From: Dyella_B humi
Lineage (GTDB): Bacteria > Pseudomonadota > Gammaproteobacteria > Xanthomonadales > Rhodanobacteraceae
Direction: 5' to 3'
Length of the DNA: 64,000 bases
Assembly (NCBI RefSeq): GCF_044904605.1
Contig: NZ_JADIKI010000023.1
Coordinates: 2,046,001 to 2,110,000, forward strand
In this document: piece after piece, positions 10,072 to 18,724 of the stretch
Position numbering within the stretch: the stretch's first letter is position 1
Layout: each line of letters begins with the position of its first letter
Position numbers and translations under genes: made by a program
The notes under the pieces: model-generated
What the model was told of the DNA's origin: nothing
Seen by the model: only the letters and a program-made list of their open reading frames with translations
Databases searched by the model: none

Positions 10072-11817
10072 TCAAATAAGTTGCTCGTTGCGCAGCCATT
10101 CGTACACCCGGTCGGCGGCCTCAGCGACCGTGCTCTTGCTGGTGTCCACGCGCAATTCCGGTGACGCCGGTACTTCGTAGGGATCGTCGATGCCGGTGAA
10201 ACCCTTGATCTTGCCCGCGCGCGCGGCGGCATAAAGGCCCTTGCGATCGCGCGCTTCGCACACTTCCAGTGGCGTGGAAACATGTACTTCCACGAAGCGT
10301 CCATGTGTTTCCACCAACTGCCGTGCTTCAGTGCGTGCTCCCGCATAAGGCGCAATGGGCGCGCAGATCACGACGCCGCCGTGCCGCACCGCTTCGCTGG
10401 CCACGAAGCCGATGCGCGTGATGTTGGCGTCGCGATCCTCGCGCGAAAAGCCCAATCCCTTCGAGAGGTGGCGGCGCACTTCATCGCCATCCAGCATGGT
10501 CACGGGACGGCTGCTGGTCTCCATCAAGCGCGCTACTACCGCCTGCGCCAGCGTGGACTTGCCCGAGCCGGAAAGGCCGGTAAAGAACAGTGCAAAGCCC
10601 TGGGGTGCGTGCGCCGGATGGCGCTCACGCAAGATCTTCACCACGTCGGGAAACGTAAACCACTCGGGAATGGTGTCGCCATCGTGCAGGCGGCGACGCA
10701 GTTCGGTGCCGGAAATGTCGCGCACTTCATCGTCCGGCTGCACTTCGGTCTGCGGCACGTAGACGTCGCGATTGGCGGCATAGACCATGGCCGGGAACGG
10801 CACGATGCGAATGCCCAGTTCATCCTCGTGCTTGGCCAGCAGTTCTTGCGCGGCATAGGGGCCGTAGAACGGCTTGCCTTCCGCATCCTTGCCGGGGCCG
10901 GCATGATCGCGACCCACGATGAAATGGCTGGCGCCGTAATTCTTGCGGATGATGGCGTGCCACAAAGCCTCACGTGGACCGCCCATGCGCATGGCCAGTG
11001 GCAACAGCGAGAGTGTGGCGTGGTCGTGCGGATAATGTTCCAGCAACGCGCGATAGCAGCGCACGCGCGTGTAGTGATCGACGTCGCCGGGCTTGGTGCG
11101 TCCCACCGACGGCTGGATCAGCAATTTCGCGCCGACCTGTTCGGCCGCGCGCAAGGTCAGTTCGCGATGCGCGCGATGCATCGGATTGCGTGTCTGGAAC
11201 GCCACGATGCGGTGCCAGCCGTGTTGATGGAACCAATCGCGCAGCTCGCGCGGACTGTGGCGCAACGCGGAGAAATCGTAGTGCGCCGGCGGCTGGATGC
11301 CTTGCACGCGTCCACCCAGATACACCGAGCCGGTGCGGTCCAGCAATTCGGCTACGCCCGGATGCGTGCGATCGACCGTGCCGAATACTTGCCGTGCTTC
11401 GGCGATGCGATCGGGAAAGTACACGTCTTCCACCGTTAACACCGCCAGCGGCGTGCCTTGCGTGTCGTTGAGACTGATCTGCGCATTTTCCTGCAGGCGC
11501 GCGGCGAAGGCTTCATCTACGTCGAGCGTGATCGGGATCGGCCATAGCGTGCCATCCGCCAGTCGCATGTCGTTGACGACGCGATCGTAATCCGCACGGC
11601 CCAGGAATCCCTGCAGCGGCGAAAAGCCGCCGTTGAGCAGCAGTTCCAGATCGCACAGCTGGCGTTGATTGAGCGTCCATTGCGGCAGCGAGGCGCTGAG
11701 TCGCTTGAGTGCTTCGGCTTCGGTATGGGGAAGATACAACTCGCGCAGCACGCCGCCGTGCGGCGCAATCAGCGCATCGTGTTCGGCCAAGACAATCTCG
11801 GCGGCGAGGGCTTTCAT
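10072..11817 (-). CDS. sat-cysC: Bifunctional ATP sulfurylase / APS kinase (fusion)
   Basis: One 581-residue cytoplasmic protein performs both steps of sulfate activation. Residues 1-400 are a homomeric PUA-type ATP sulfurylase: QTRNPMHRAH at 208-217, VGRTKPGDVDHYTR at 238-251, MRMGGPREA at 276-284 and GRDHAGPG at 302-309. Residues 408-581 are APS kinase: P-loop GLSGSGKST at 414-422, DGDEVRRHL at 443-451 (usually DGDN) and the lid region GFSREDRDANI. Many gammaproteobacteria use the unrelated GTP-dependent CysD/CysN pair, so this architecture is unusual for the group. It is the last gene of the cysJ-cysI-cysH-sat/cysC run, 66 bases after cysH. The product PAPS fits the PAPS-type CysH next door. 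Confidence 0.95.
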   Translation of the reverse strand: MKALAAEIVLAEHDALIAPHGGVLRELYLPHTEAEALKRLSASLPQWTLNQRQLCDLELLLNGGFSPLQGFLGRADYDRVVNDMRLADGTLWPIPITLDVDEAFAARLQENAQISLNDTQGTPLAVLTVEDVYFPDRIAEARQVFGTVDRTHPGVAELLDRTGSVYLGGRVQGIQPPAHYDFSALRHSPRELRDWFHQHGWHRIVAFQTRNPMHRAHRELTLRAAEQVGAKLLIQPSVGRTKPGDVDHYTRVRCYRALLEHYPHDHATLSLLPLAMRMGGPREALWHAIIRKNYGASHFIVGRDHAGPGKDAEGKPFYGPYAAQELLAKHEDELGIRIVPFPAMVYAANRDVYVPQTEVQPDDEVRDISGTELRRRLHDGDTIPEWFTFPDVVKILRERHPAHAPQGFALFFTGLSGSGKSTLAQAVVARLMETSSRPVTMLDGDEVRRHLSKGLGFSREDRDANITRIGFVASEAVRHGGVVICAPIAPYAGARTEARQLVETHGRFVEVHVSTPLEVCEARDRKGLYAAARAGKIKGFTGIDDPYEVPASPELRVDTSKSTVAEAADRVYEWLRNEQLI

Positions 11818-11883
11818 AGGTTTTCCTTGGAATCGGGGCTGATCTTGTTTTTGTGCTTTGGGTTTTTGTATTACGGGTCTTGC

Positions 11884-12606
11884 TTACACATCCAGATGCA
11901 ATCCGCATTCGCGCTTGATGCCGAAAAAGCGGGTGTCCTCTTCGCGCATGCCGGGTTCCCAGCGGCGCGTGGTATGCGTATCGCCGATCGAGACGTATCC
12001 CTTGTCCCACAACGGGTGATAGGGAAGGTCGTGACGGCGCAGGTAAAGGCCGACGTCGCGATCGGTCCAGTCGATGATGGGATGCACCTTCCAGCGTGCA
12101 TGCTTGTGATCCAGTACCGGTGCCGCGGCGCGACTCAGCGACTGCTGGCGACGCAAGCCCGCGAACCACGTGCCGGCGCCAAGATCGACCAGCGCGCGCT
12201 GCATCGGTTCCACCTTGGCCAGACGGTTGTAGTGATCGAGCCCTTCGCGTCCCTGATTCCATAGTTCGCCGTAGCGTGCCTGCAGCCAAGCCGGCGACAA
12301 TTTTGGGCGGATCACGTGCAGGTTGAGTGAAAGGCGTTCGGTGAGCTCGTCGATGAAGCGGTACGTTTCGGGAAACAGGTAGCCGGTATCGATCACGATC
12401 ACCGGAATCTCCGGCACCCGTTGGGTCAGCAGGTGCAGCGATACCGCCGACTGCGCACCGAAACTGGAGGACAGCACGTGCGGGCCGGGCAGATGCTCAA
12501 GCGCCCAGTCGATACGCTCCTCTGCGCTGAGCGCGAGTAGTCGCGCTTCGAGCTTATCCCGCGCGCGCGTATCGCTGGCCGCTTGCTCGGGCGTCGGCAA
12601 GTTCAT
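11884..12606 (-). CDS. cysH: Phosphoadenosine phosphosulfate reductase CysH
   Basis: CysH reduces PAPS to sulfite with thioredoxin. The 240 residues show the PP-loop-like adenylyl fold (LSSSFGAQSAVSLHLL near 45), VIDTGYLFPETYRF, the WFAGLRRQQS segment and the C-terminal catalytic KRECGLH at about C235. The CC...CxxC cysteine pairs that bind the 4Fe-4S cluster of APS reductases are absent, so it should use PAPS. That agrees with an APS kinase domain encoded next to it. Its ATG overlaps the cysI stop codon (ATGA), so the two are translationally coupled. Confidence 0.96.
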   Translation of the reverse strand: MNLPTPEQAASDTRARDKLEARLLALSAEERIDWALEHLPGPHVLSSSFGAQSAVSLHLLTQRVPEIPVIVIDTGYLFPETYRFIDELTERLSLNLHVIRPKLSPAWLQARYGELWNQGREGLDHYNRLAKVEPMQRALVDLGAGTWFAGLRRQQSLSRAAAPVLDHKHARWKVHPIIDWTDRDVGLYLRRHDLPYHPLWDKGYVSIGDTHTTRRWEPGMREEDTRFFGIKRECGLHLDV

Positions 12607-14300
12607 GCGAAAACCTCTGCATCAATGGAATGGCGCGCAGCCGGCAACACGCCGCTGCGCACGAGGAAGTCGCCGAACCGTTCATGTTCGTTCCGCTCGG
12701 CGGCATAGCGGGCGAACAAACCATCCAACTCCGCGAGGATGCCGGCTTCGTCGATGTTTTCGCGCAGCACGCGGTTCATGCGCTGCCCGGCAAAGTCGGC
12801 GCCCACGCGCAGGTCGTAGCGGCCGATGGCGCGACCCACCAGTGCGATCTCGCCCAGGTAAGGGCGCGAGCAGCCATTCGGGCAGCCGGATAGACGCAGC
12901 ACGATCGGCTCGTCGCGCAAGCCGTGACGTTCCAGCAGCGCTTCCAGCTTCGGCAGCAGTTGCGGTAGGTAGCGTTCGCTTTCGGCCATCGCCAGACCGC
13001 ACGTCGGCAGGGCCACGCACGCCACCGCGTGCCGGCGAATGCCACTGAGATGGCGATAGCCATCCAGCTTGTACTCGGCCACTAGCGCATCGATGCGCTC
13101 GCGCTGTGCCGGCGGCACGTTGGCGATGATCAGGTTCTGGTTGCAGGTAAGCCGAAAATCGCCCTGGTGTTCCTCCGCAATGGCGCGCAGTCCGCTCAGG
13201 TGCGGCTGGCCAGGAAGGTCGGCAAGACGGCCCGATTCGATCTGTAGAGTGAGATGCCAGCGACCGTCATCGCCTTCGGACCAGCCGTAACGGTCACCGT
13301 TATGGTCGAAGCGATAGGCGCGCGAAGGCTGAAGCGCGAAACCGATGCGGCGTTCCAGCTCCGCCTTGAAGGCCGATACGCCCATGCGATCGATGGTGTA
13401 CTTCAAACGCGCGTGCTTGCGTTCCTTGCGATCGCCATGATCGCGCTGCACTTCGATCACGCCTTCGGCGGTGCGCAGCAGCTGTTCGGGTTCGATGAAG
13501 CCGATCACACTGCCCAGTCGGGGATACGTGCTGGGGTCGCCATGGCTTGCGCCCATGCCACCGCCGACTGCCACGTTGAAGCCAAGCAATTCGTCGTGTT
13601 CGATGATTGCAATCAGGCCGAGATCCTGCGCGAACACATCCACGTCGTTAGTCGGCGGCACCGCGATGCCGATCTTGAACTTGCGCGGCAGATAGGTCGG
13701 ACCGTACAGCGGTTCGCTCTCTTCCTCGCCGCCTGCGACTAGTTTTTCGTCCAGCCAGATCTCGTGATAGGCGCGTGTCTTCGGCTTCAGATGATCAGAC
13801 AGGCGCTCGGCCCAGCGATAAGCCAGCCGATGCGCGGGCGAAGCGACCGGGTTTGCGCTGGCGACCACGTTGCGGTTGACGTCGCCGCAGGCGGCGATGG
13901 TGCTGACCAGCGCCTTGTTCATGGCCGCGATCGAATGCTTCAGCTCACGCTTGAGAATGCCGTGCAACTGAAACGTCTGCCGCGTGGTGATGCGCAGCGT
14001 GCTATTCGCCCAGGTACGCGCGATGTGATCGAACGACAGCCATTGCGCGGGGCTCAACACGCCGCCGGCAAGACGCGCACGAACCATGAATTGATACGCA
14101 GGCTCCAGCTTCTGCTTGCGGCGTTCCTCGCGCAGATCGCGATCGTCCTGCTGATAGCTGCCATGAAACTTGAGCAGCTTGTTGTCGTCGTCGCTGATTG
14201 CGCCGGTGATAGGATCCGCCAGGCTTTCGACCAGCGTACCGCGCAGCAAGCGGCTATTCGCCTTGATGCGTTCGAAGTCGGAAAGGGTTGTGTCGCTCAT
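12603..14300 (-). CDS. cysI: Sulfite reductase hemoprotein beta subunit CysI
   Basis: CysI carries siroheme and a 4Fe-4S cluster and performs the six-electron reduction of sulfite to sulfide with electrons from CysJ. The 565 residues contain the cluster cysteines C428 and C434 (CVALPTCGLA) and C473 and C477 (SGCPNGC), at the spacing of the E. coli enzyme. Siroheme-site sequences such as RITTRQTFQLHG and CGDVNRNV are also present. The start is the ATG with a GAGGTG ribosome site that overlaps the cysJ stop codon; an in-frame GTG lies nine bases upstream. It is the middle gene of cysJIH. Confidence 0.97.
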   Translation of the reverse strand: MSDTTLSDFERIKANSRLLRGTLVESLADPITGAISDDDNKLLKFHGSYQQDDRDLREERRKQKLEPAYQFMVRARLAGGVLSPAQWLSFDHIARTWANSTLRITTRQTFQLHGILKRELKHSIAAMNKALVSTIAACGDVNRNVVASANPVASPAHRLAYRWAERLSDHLKPKTRAYHEIWLDEKLVAGGEEESEPLYGPTYLPRKFKIGIAVPPTNDVDVFAQDLGLIAIIEHDELLGFNVAVGGGMGASHGDPSTYPRLGSVIGFIEPEQLLRTAEGVIEVQRDHGDRKERKHARLKYTIDRMGVSAFKAELERRIGFALQPSRAYRFDHNGDRYGWSEGDDGRWHLTLQIESGRLADLPGQPHLSGLRAIAEEHQGDFRLTCNQNLIIANVPPAQRERIDALVAEYKLDGYRHLSGIRRHAVACVALPTCGLAMAESERYLPQLLPKLEALLERHGLRDEPIVLRLSGCPNGCSRPYLGEIALVGRAIGRYDLRVGADFAGQRMNRVLRENIDEAGILAELDGLFARYAAERNEHERFGDFLVRSGVLPAARHSIDAEVFA

Positions 14301-14310
14301 CGCGCGCACC

Positions 14311-16155
14311 TCAATACACGTCGCGGGCGTAGCGGCCCTGCTGGATCAACTGGTTCAACCAGGCCTCGGCGTCTTCGGGCGAGCGCGCACCATGTTCGGC
14401 GACGATCGCGGCCAGCGCTTTGTGCACGTCCTTGGCCATCCGGTTGGCGTCGCCGCAGACATAGAGATGCGCGCCGTTCTCGAGCCAGTCGTACAGGCGA
14501 CGGCCTTGCTCAAGCAGGCGATGCTGCACGTAAATCTTTTTCGTATGCGATTCCCTCGCAAAACCCCGCACATCCGTGTGCGGACTTTCAAAAGGAGCGG
14601 GATCACGCGAGAAAGCAAGATCGATGCGATGCAGCTGCCCTTGCTTCAATGCCTGCTGCCATTCCACTTGATACAGGAAATCGGCATAGAAATGCGGGTT
14701 GCCAAATACCAGCCAATTGCGTCCGCTGGCGCCGCGTTCTGCACGCTCCTGCACGAACGCGCGATACGGCGCGACACCGGTGCCTGCGCCGATCATGATG
14801 ATGTCGCGATCGTCGCTTGGTAGGTGGAAGCGTTCGTTGGCTTCGATGAACACCGGTACGTTCTCACCTTCCGCACGTTGCGCGAGATAACGGCTGGCGG
14901 CGCCCCAACGCGGTTCGCCATCAAATGCATAGTCGACGTGGCTCACCGTGAGGTGCACTTCGTCGCCAACCACCGATTGCGCGGAGGCGATGGAGTAGAG
15001 CCGCGGCGCCAGCGGACGCAGCGCGCCGATCAGCGTTTCGGCGGTCCAGTCGGCGGGATGGCGACGCAGTAGATCCAGCACTTGCCAGCGCGAGAAAAGC
15101 TCGGCCAAGCTCTCGCGCGCTGCGGGGGAGAGCAGATCGCGCAGTTGCGCATCGCCACTGCGTTCGGCATGCGCGGTGAAGAACGGGCGTGTGAGCTGCG
15201 TCAATTCGCGATGTTCGGCCAGCCAGGTGCGCAGTGCATGTTCTTCTTCACCGACGCGTACCGTTGCATTGCCATCGAGCCGCGAGGCGGCCAGCACGGC
15301 ATCGACCAGTGCCGGCGACTGAGTTGGCCATACGCCAAGCGCATCGCCGGGTGCATAGCGCAGGCCGGAACCTTCGAGTGAAATTTCCAGGTGACGCACG
15401 TCGCGATCACTGTCACGGCCGGTAATGCGCTGATTGAGCAACAACGGTGCCTGGAACGGCTGCTCGCGATGCCACACCGGCGTGCTGCGCGCAGTGCGCA
15501 AGGTGGTGACCTTGGCTAATGGCGCGGAGGTTTTCAGCTGCTCGCGTGCCTGCTGCAGCGCCTGTTCCAGCCAAGGCTGCGCGACGGTTTCCAGATCGAC
15601 ATCCGCTTCGCCCGCCGGGAAAAGGCGCTGCGCGCCGAGTGCGGTGAAGCGCTCGTCGAGCTGGCGGCCAATGGTGCAGAAATTCGGATAGCTGGAATCG
15701 CCCAGGCCCAGCACGGCATAGCGCAGCGTTTCCAGTTTCGGCGCGCGGGCGCTGCTGAGGAATTCGACGAAGGCACGCGAGTCGTCCGGCGGCTCGGCAT
15801 CGCCTTGCGTGCTGACAACGACGTAGAGCAGGCGTTCCTGCTTCAATTCGCGCGTGGCATAGGTATCCGCGCGAACCACGCGCACGGCCAACCCGGCAGC
15901 GGAAGCGCGGCGGCCGAGATCTTCGGCCAGACGCTTGGCATTCCCGGTCTGGCTGCCGTATAGCACGGTAAGGCGGGCTTGTGCGTCGACGGAAGGTGAA
16001 GCCTCGACTGCTGCGCTTTTGCCGGGGAGCTGGCGCGCCACGCCCGCAAGGTAGCCGGAAAGCCACAGCAACGCCGGCGCTTCCAGCCCGTCGATCAGAC
16101 GCGCAACCAGCGGTTGCTTGTCTTCGGGCAAAGGCGATAGTGTGGCGGCAGTCAT
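14311..16155 (-). CDS. cysJ: Sulfite reductase flavoprotein alpha subunit CysJ
   Basis: CysJ passes electrons from NADPH through FAD and FMN to CysI. The 614 residues show a flavodoxin domain (LTVLYGSQTGNAKRLAEDL, then VVSTQGDAEPPDD), an FAD-binding connection domain (RLYSIASAQ, then GAASRYLA) and an NADPH domain (DIIMIGAGTGVAPYRAFVQER). The C-terminal RYARDVY is the family ending. I start at MTAATLSPLPEDKQ, which aligns with the E. coli N-terminus. The next in-frame ATG upstream lies inside the 18-bp palindrome at 16167. It is the first gene of cysJ-cysI-cysH-sat/cysC. Confidence 0.97.
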   Translation of the reverse strand: MTAATLSPLPEDKQPLVARLIDGLEAPALLWLSGYLAGVARQLPGKSAAVEASPSVDAQARLTVLYGSQTGNAKRLAEDLGRRASAAGLAVRVVRADTYATRELKQERLLYVVVSTQGDAEPPDDSRAFVEFLSSARAPKLETLRYAVLGLGDSSYPNFCTIGRQLDERFTALGAQRLFPAGEADVDLETVAQPWLEQALQQAREQLKTSAPLAKVTTLRTARSTPVWHREQPFQAPLLLNQRITGRDSDRDVRHLEISLEGSGLRYAPGDALGVWPTQSPALVDAVLAASRLDGNATVRVGEEEHALRTWLAEHRELTQLTRPFFTAHAERSGDAQLRDLLSPAARESLAELFSRWQVLDLLRRHPADWTAETLIGALRPLAPRLYSIASAQSVVGDEVHLTVSHVDYAFDGEPRWGAASRYLAQRAEGENVPVFIEANERFHLPSDDRDIIMIGAGTGVAPYRAFVQERAERGASGRNWLVFGNPHFYADFLYQVEWQQALKQGQLHRIDLAFSRDPAPFESPHTDVRGFARESHTKKIYVQHRLLEQGRRLYDWLENGAHLYVCGDANRMAKDVHKALAAIVAEHGARSPEDAEAWLNQLIQQGRYARDVY

Positions 16156-16166
16156 CGTTGGATCCC

Positions 16167-16184
16167 TGGACGTATAGACGTCCA
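16167..16184. promoter_or_regulatory. MetJ-box-like palindrome just upstream of cysJ
   Basis: TGGACGTATAGACGTCCA is an 18-bp palindrome with one mismatched pair. It reads as tandem GGACGTAT and AGACGTCC, close to the AGACGTCT repeat bound by MetJ. It ends 11 bases before the cysJ start codon. A bound protein would therefore block transcription or the ribosome site. It shares the 13-mer GTATAGACGTCCA with the site at 8089. Confidence 0.6.
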
Positions 16185-16350
16185 TTTGGTCCATGAATGT
16201 TAGAACTTCGTTTTTTGGCGAAGAAATGATGGGGTGGCATATCCCCATGCCATTCCCTCCTTTCCATCGCGGGAAACCCGGCAGGCAGCATGGAATCGGG
16301 CGCCATCCCCTCGAGCGTCCATCAGGGTTTTTCTTCATCCATCTGTCACG

Positions 16351-16373
16351 GGCGCCGTCATACGGCGCCGGAG
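16351..16373 (+). promoter_or_regulatory. Hairpin abutting the porin ribosome-binding site
   Basis: A 7-bp perfect stem GGCGCCG / CGGCGCC with a five-base loop. Its 3' arm ends directly at the GGAG ribosome site of the porin gene, seven bases before the ATG. The fold could limit translation initiation. Confidence 0.45.
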
Positions 16374-16379
16374 TCTTCC

Positions 16380-17585
16380 ATGCCGCGACGATCGAAACCT
16401 GCATTCGCTGTGCTGACGCTGGCCGCAACAGCCTCTCTGGCTGTGCTTGCCTCAACCACCGCCAAGGCTGGCGACGACGACTGGCTCTACAACTGGCCTA
16501 CCCATGCCAAGCTGAGCGACGGCACCGACATCGGGCTGGTGTTGCGCTACCAGTACGACGTGAACGACTTCTCACACAACGACGGCAAGTTCACGGACGC
16601 GCATACCAATCGCCGCAAGTACCTTGGCTTCTATGTCAAGAAACCCGGCGTGTACGACGCTACGGTGTATTACGACTTTCAGTCCAAGCAATGGCAGGAC
16701 GTCTTCGCCCGCCTGCAATCGCAGGTAGTGTTCGGCCAGGATTTCGGTGCCGTACGCTTCGGCCAGAGCAAGACGCCAGTGAGTTTCGAAGGCGTCACTA
16801 CGTCTACCCAGACGACCTTTATCGAGCTGGCCCTGCCGTCACAGGCGGTTTATGAGAATCGCCGCGTGGGAATTGACTGGGCGATCCAGCGTACGCACTG
16901 GCTGGCCAGTCTTGGCTATTACGGCCAGAATCTGACGGGCAAGAATCGCGGCCATACGCTGGCGGCACGCGCGGCCTGGGTGCCGATTCATGAAGCGACG
17001 AACGTGCTGCATCTGGGCGTGGCCGCTTCGCAAGAGCGCCCGTATGGGCTGGTGAATGCGCTGGGCGTACAGCAACCGCCCACGACCAGCTTCAAGACAC
17101 CACCGGAAGCCGGGCTGACCACGGTCACCCTGATCAGCTCGGGCACGCTCACTGGCGTCGATCACATCAACCGCATGGGTCTTGAAGGCCTGTGGATCGA
17201 CGGCCCCTGGTCGGTGCAAAGCGAATACCTGCATGCACAGACCACCTTCAACGTGGCGAAGCCCAATTACGACATTGGCGGCTACTACGTATTCGGCAGT
17301 TGGGTGCTAACGGGCGAATCACGTCAATATCACGACGGTAATGTCAGTAACGTGATTCCCTCGCATCCCTGGGGAGCGGTCGAATTCGCGGTCCGCTATA
17401 GCGAGCTTAATCTCAACGATGGCCGCGTGCTGGGCGGCACGGAACACGACTGGACGGCGGGTGCGAACTGGTACGTGGGCACGCATCTGCGCTTGCAGGC
17501 CAATTATATTCGTGCTTTCAGCAACAAGAAGGGACTGGTGATCGATCCGCATATTTTCGAGTTGCGTGCGGAGATCTTCATATAG
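16380..17585 (+). CDS. OprO/OprP-like outer-membrane porin of the sulfate island
   Basis: A 401-residue exported protein with a signal peptide (cut near ASTTAKA, residue 30) and alternating hydrophobic/aromatic strands typical of a beta-barrel. Segments such as RRKYLGFYVKKPGVYDATVYYDFQSKQW, VRFGQSKTPVSFEG and NRRVGIDW resemble the phosphate-selective porin O/P family, whose trimers prefer anions. Its place between cysJ and the sulfate-binding protein suggests outer-membrane uptake of sulfate or sulfonates; that is inference. The barrel ends in Ile rather than the usual Phe. The start is the ATG after GGAGTCTTCC; upstream readings carry no signal peptide. Confidence 0.82.
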   Translation: MPRRSKPAFAVLTLAATASLAVLASTTAKAGDDDWLYNWPTHAKLSDGTDIGLVLRYQYDVNDFSHNDGKFTDAHTNRRKYLGFYVKKPGVYDATVYYDFQSKQWQDVFARLQSQVVFGQDFGAVRFGQSKTPVSFEGVTTSTQTTFIELALPSQAVYENRRVGIDWAIQRTHWLASLGYYGQNLTGKNRGHTLAARAAWVPIHEATNVLHLGVAASQERPYGLVNALGVQQPPTTSFKTPPEAGLTTVTLISSGTLTGVDHINRMGLEGLWIDGPWSVQSEYLHAQTTFNVAKPNYDIGGYYVFGSWVLTGESRQYHDGNVSNVIPSHPWGAVEFAVRYSELNLNDGRVLGGTEHDWTAGANWYVGTHLRLQANYIRAFSNKKGLVIDPHIFELRAEIFI

Positions 17586-17722
17586 CAGCGACGTGCGGTC
17601 TCCGCTTCCGGAGAGCGGGAGTATGTGGAGCATATAGTTAGAACGATCCGCGCTTTCGGACGTCCAGCCTTCCAAATCTATAGTGCACGATGGGTGTACC
17701 TGCCCAAGGGAGATTTTCACGT

Positions 17723-18724
17723 ATGAAACGCCTACTGCTCGTACTGGCAGCGCTGCTTTCGCTGAGCGCGGTTTGCGCGATGGCCCAGGATGCGAAGCTG
17801 CTGAATGTCTCCTACGACCCCACACGCGAATATTTCCAGGACGCCGATGCGGCCTTCATGGCGTACTGGGCCAAGCAGTCGGGGCAGAGCGTCACGGTCA
17901 CGACCTCCAACGGCGGTTCCGGCAAGCAGGCGCGCGCGGTGCTTGATGGCTTGCAGGCAGACGTGGTGACGCTGGCCCTGGCGTACGACATCGACGTGCT
18001 CGCCGATAAGGGGCTGCTGGCGAAGGACTGGCAGACGCGCCTGCCGGACAGCAGTTCACCGTACACCTCCACCGTGGTGTTTCTGGTGCGCAAGGGCAAT
18101 CCAAAGAAGATCCACGACTGGCCCGATCTGATCCGCTCCGATGTGCAGGTGATCACGCCTAATCCAAAGACCTCCGGCGGCGCTCGTTGGAATTTTCTCG
18201 CGGCGTGGGGCTGGGCAGTGCGGCAACCGGGCGGCAACGCGGACAAAGCGCGCGCGTACGTCACCGCGCTTTACAAGAACGTGCCAGTGCTCGATACCGG
18301 TTCGCGCGGCGCCACCAATACTTTCGTCCAGCGTGGTATCGGCGACGTGCTGATTGCCTGGGAAAGTGAAGCCCTGATGGCACAACAGGAATTCGGCAAA
18401 GACAAATACGAGATCGTCGTGCCATCCACCACCATCTTGGCGGAGCCGCCGGTGGCAGTGGTAGACACGATCGTCGCCAAGCACGGCACGCAGAAGGTCG
18501 CGCAGGCGTTTCTGCAATATCTATACAGTCCGGAGGGGCAGGAAATTGCCGCCAAGCATTTCTTCCGTCCGCGCCTGGCATCGGTGGCCACCAAGTACGC
18601 CGTGCAGTTTCCCGCAGTGAAAACCTTCACCATCGCCGAGCAGTTCGGCGACTGGCGCAAGGTGCAAGCCACCTATTTTGCCGATGGCGGCGTATTCGAC
18701 GACATCACCGAAGGAGCGCATTGA
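17723..18724 (+). CDS. sbp: Periplasmic sulfate-binding protein
   Basis: The 333-residue periplasmic receptor of the sulfate ABC transporter. It has a signal peptide (MKRLLLVLAALLSLSAVCAMAQ) and the family signatures LLNVSYDPTREYF, TTSNGGSGKQARAV, DVVTLALAYDID, VITPNPKTSGGARWNFLAAWG and DTGSRGATNTF, which form the sulfate pocket. It starts the run sbp-cysT-cysW-cysA. The start follows AAGGGAGATTTTCACGT. A GGACGTCC 8-mer at 17658, related to the palindromes near cysB and cysJ, lies upstream. Confidence 0.97.
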   Translation: MKRLLLVLAALLSLSAVCAMAQDAKLLNVSYDPTREYFQDADAAFMAYWAKQSGQSVTVTTSNGGSGKQARAVLDGLQADVVTLALAYDIDVLADKGLLAKDWQTRLPDSSSPYTSTVVFLVRKGNPKKIHDWPDLIRSDVQVITPNPKTSGGARWNFLAAWGWAVRQPGGNADKARAYVTALYKNVPVLDTGSRGATNTFVQRGIGDVLIAWESEALMAQQEFGKDKYEIVVPSTTILAEPPVAVVDTIVAKHGTQKVAQAFLQYLYSPEGQEIAAKHFFRPRLASVATKYAVQFPAVKTFTIAEQFGDWRKVQATYFADGGVFDDITEGAH

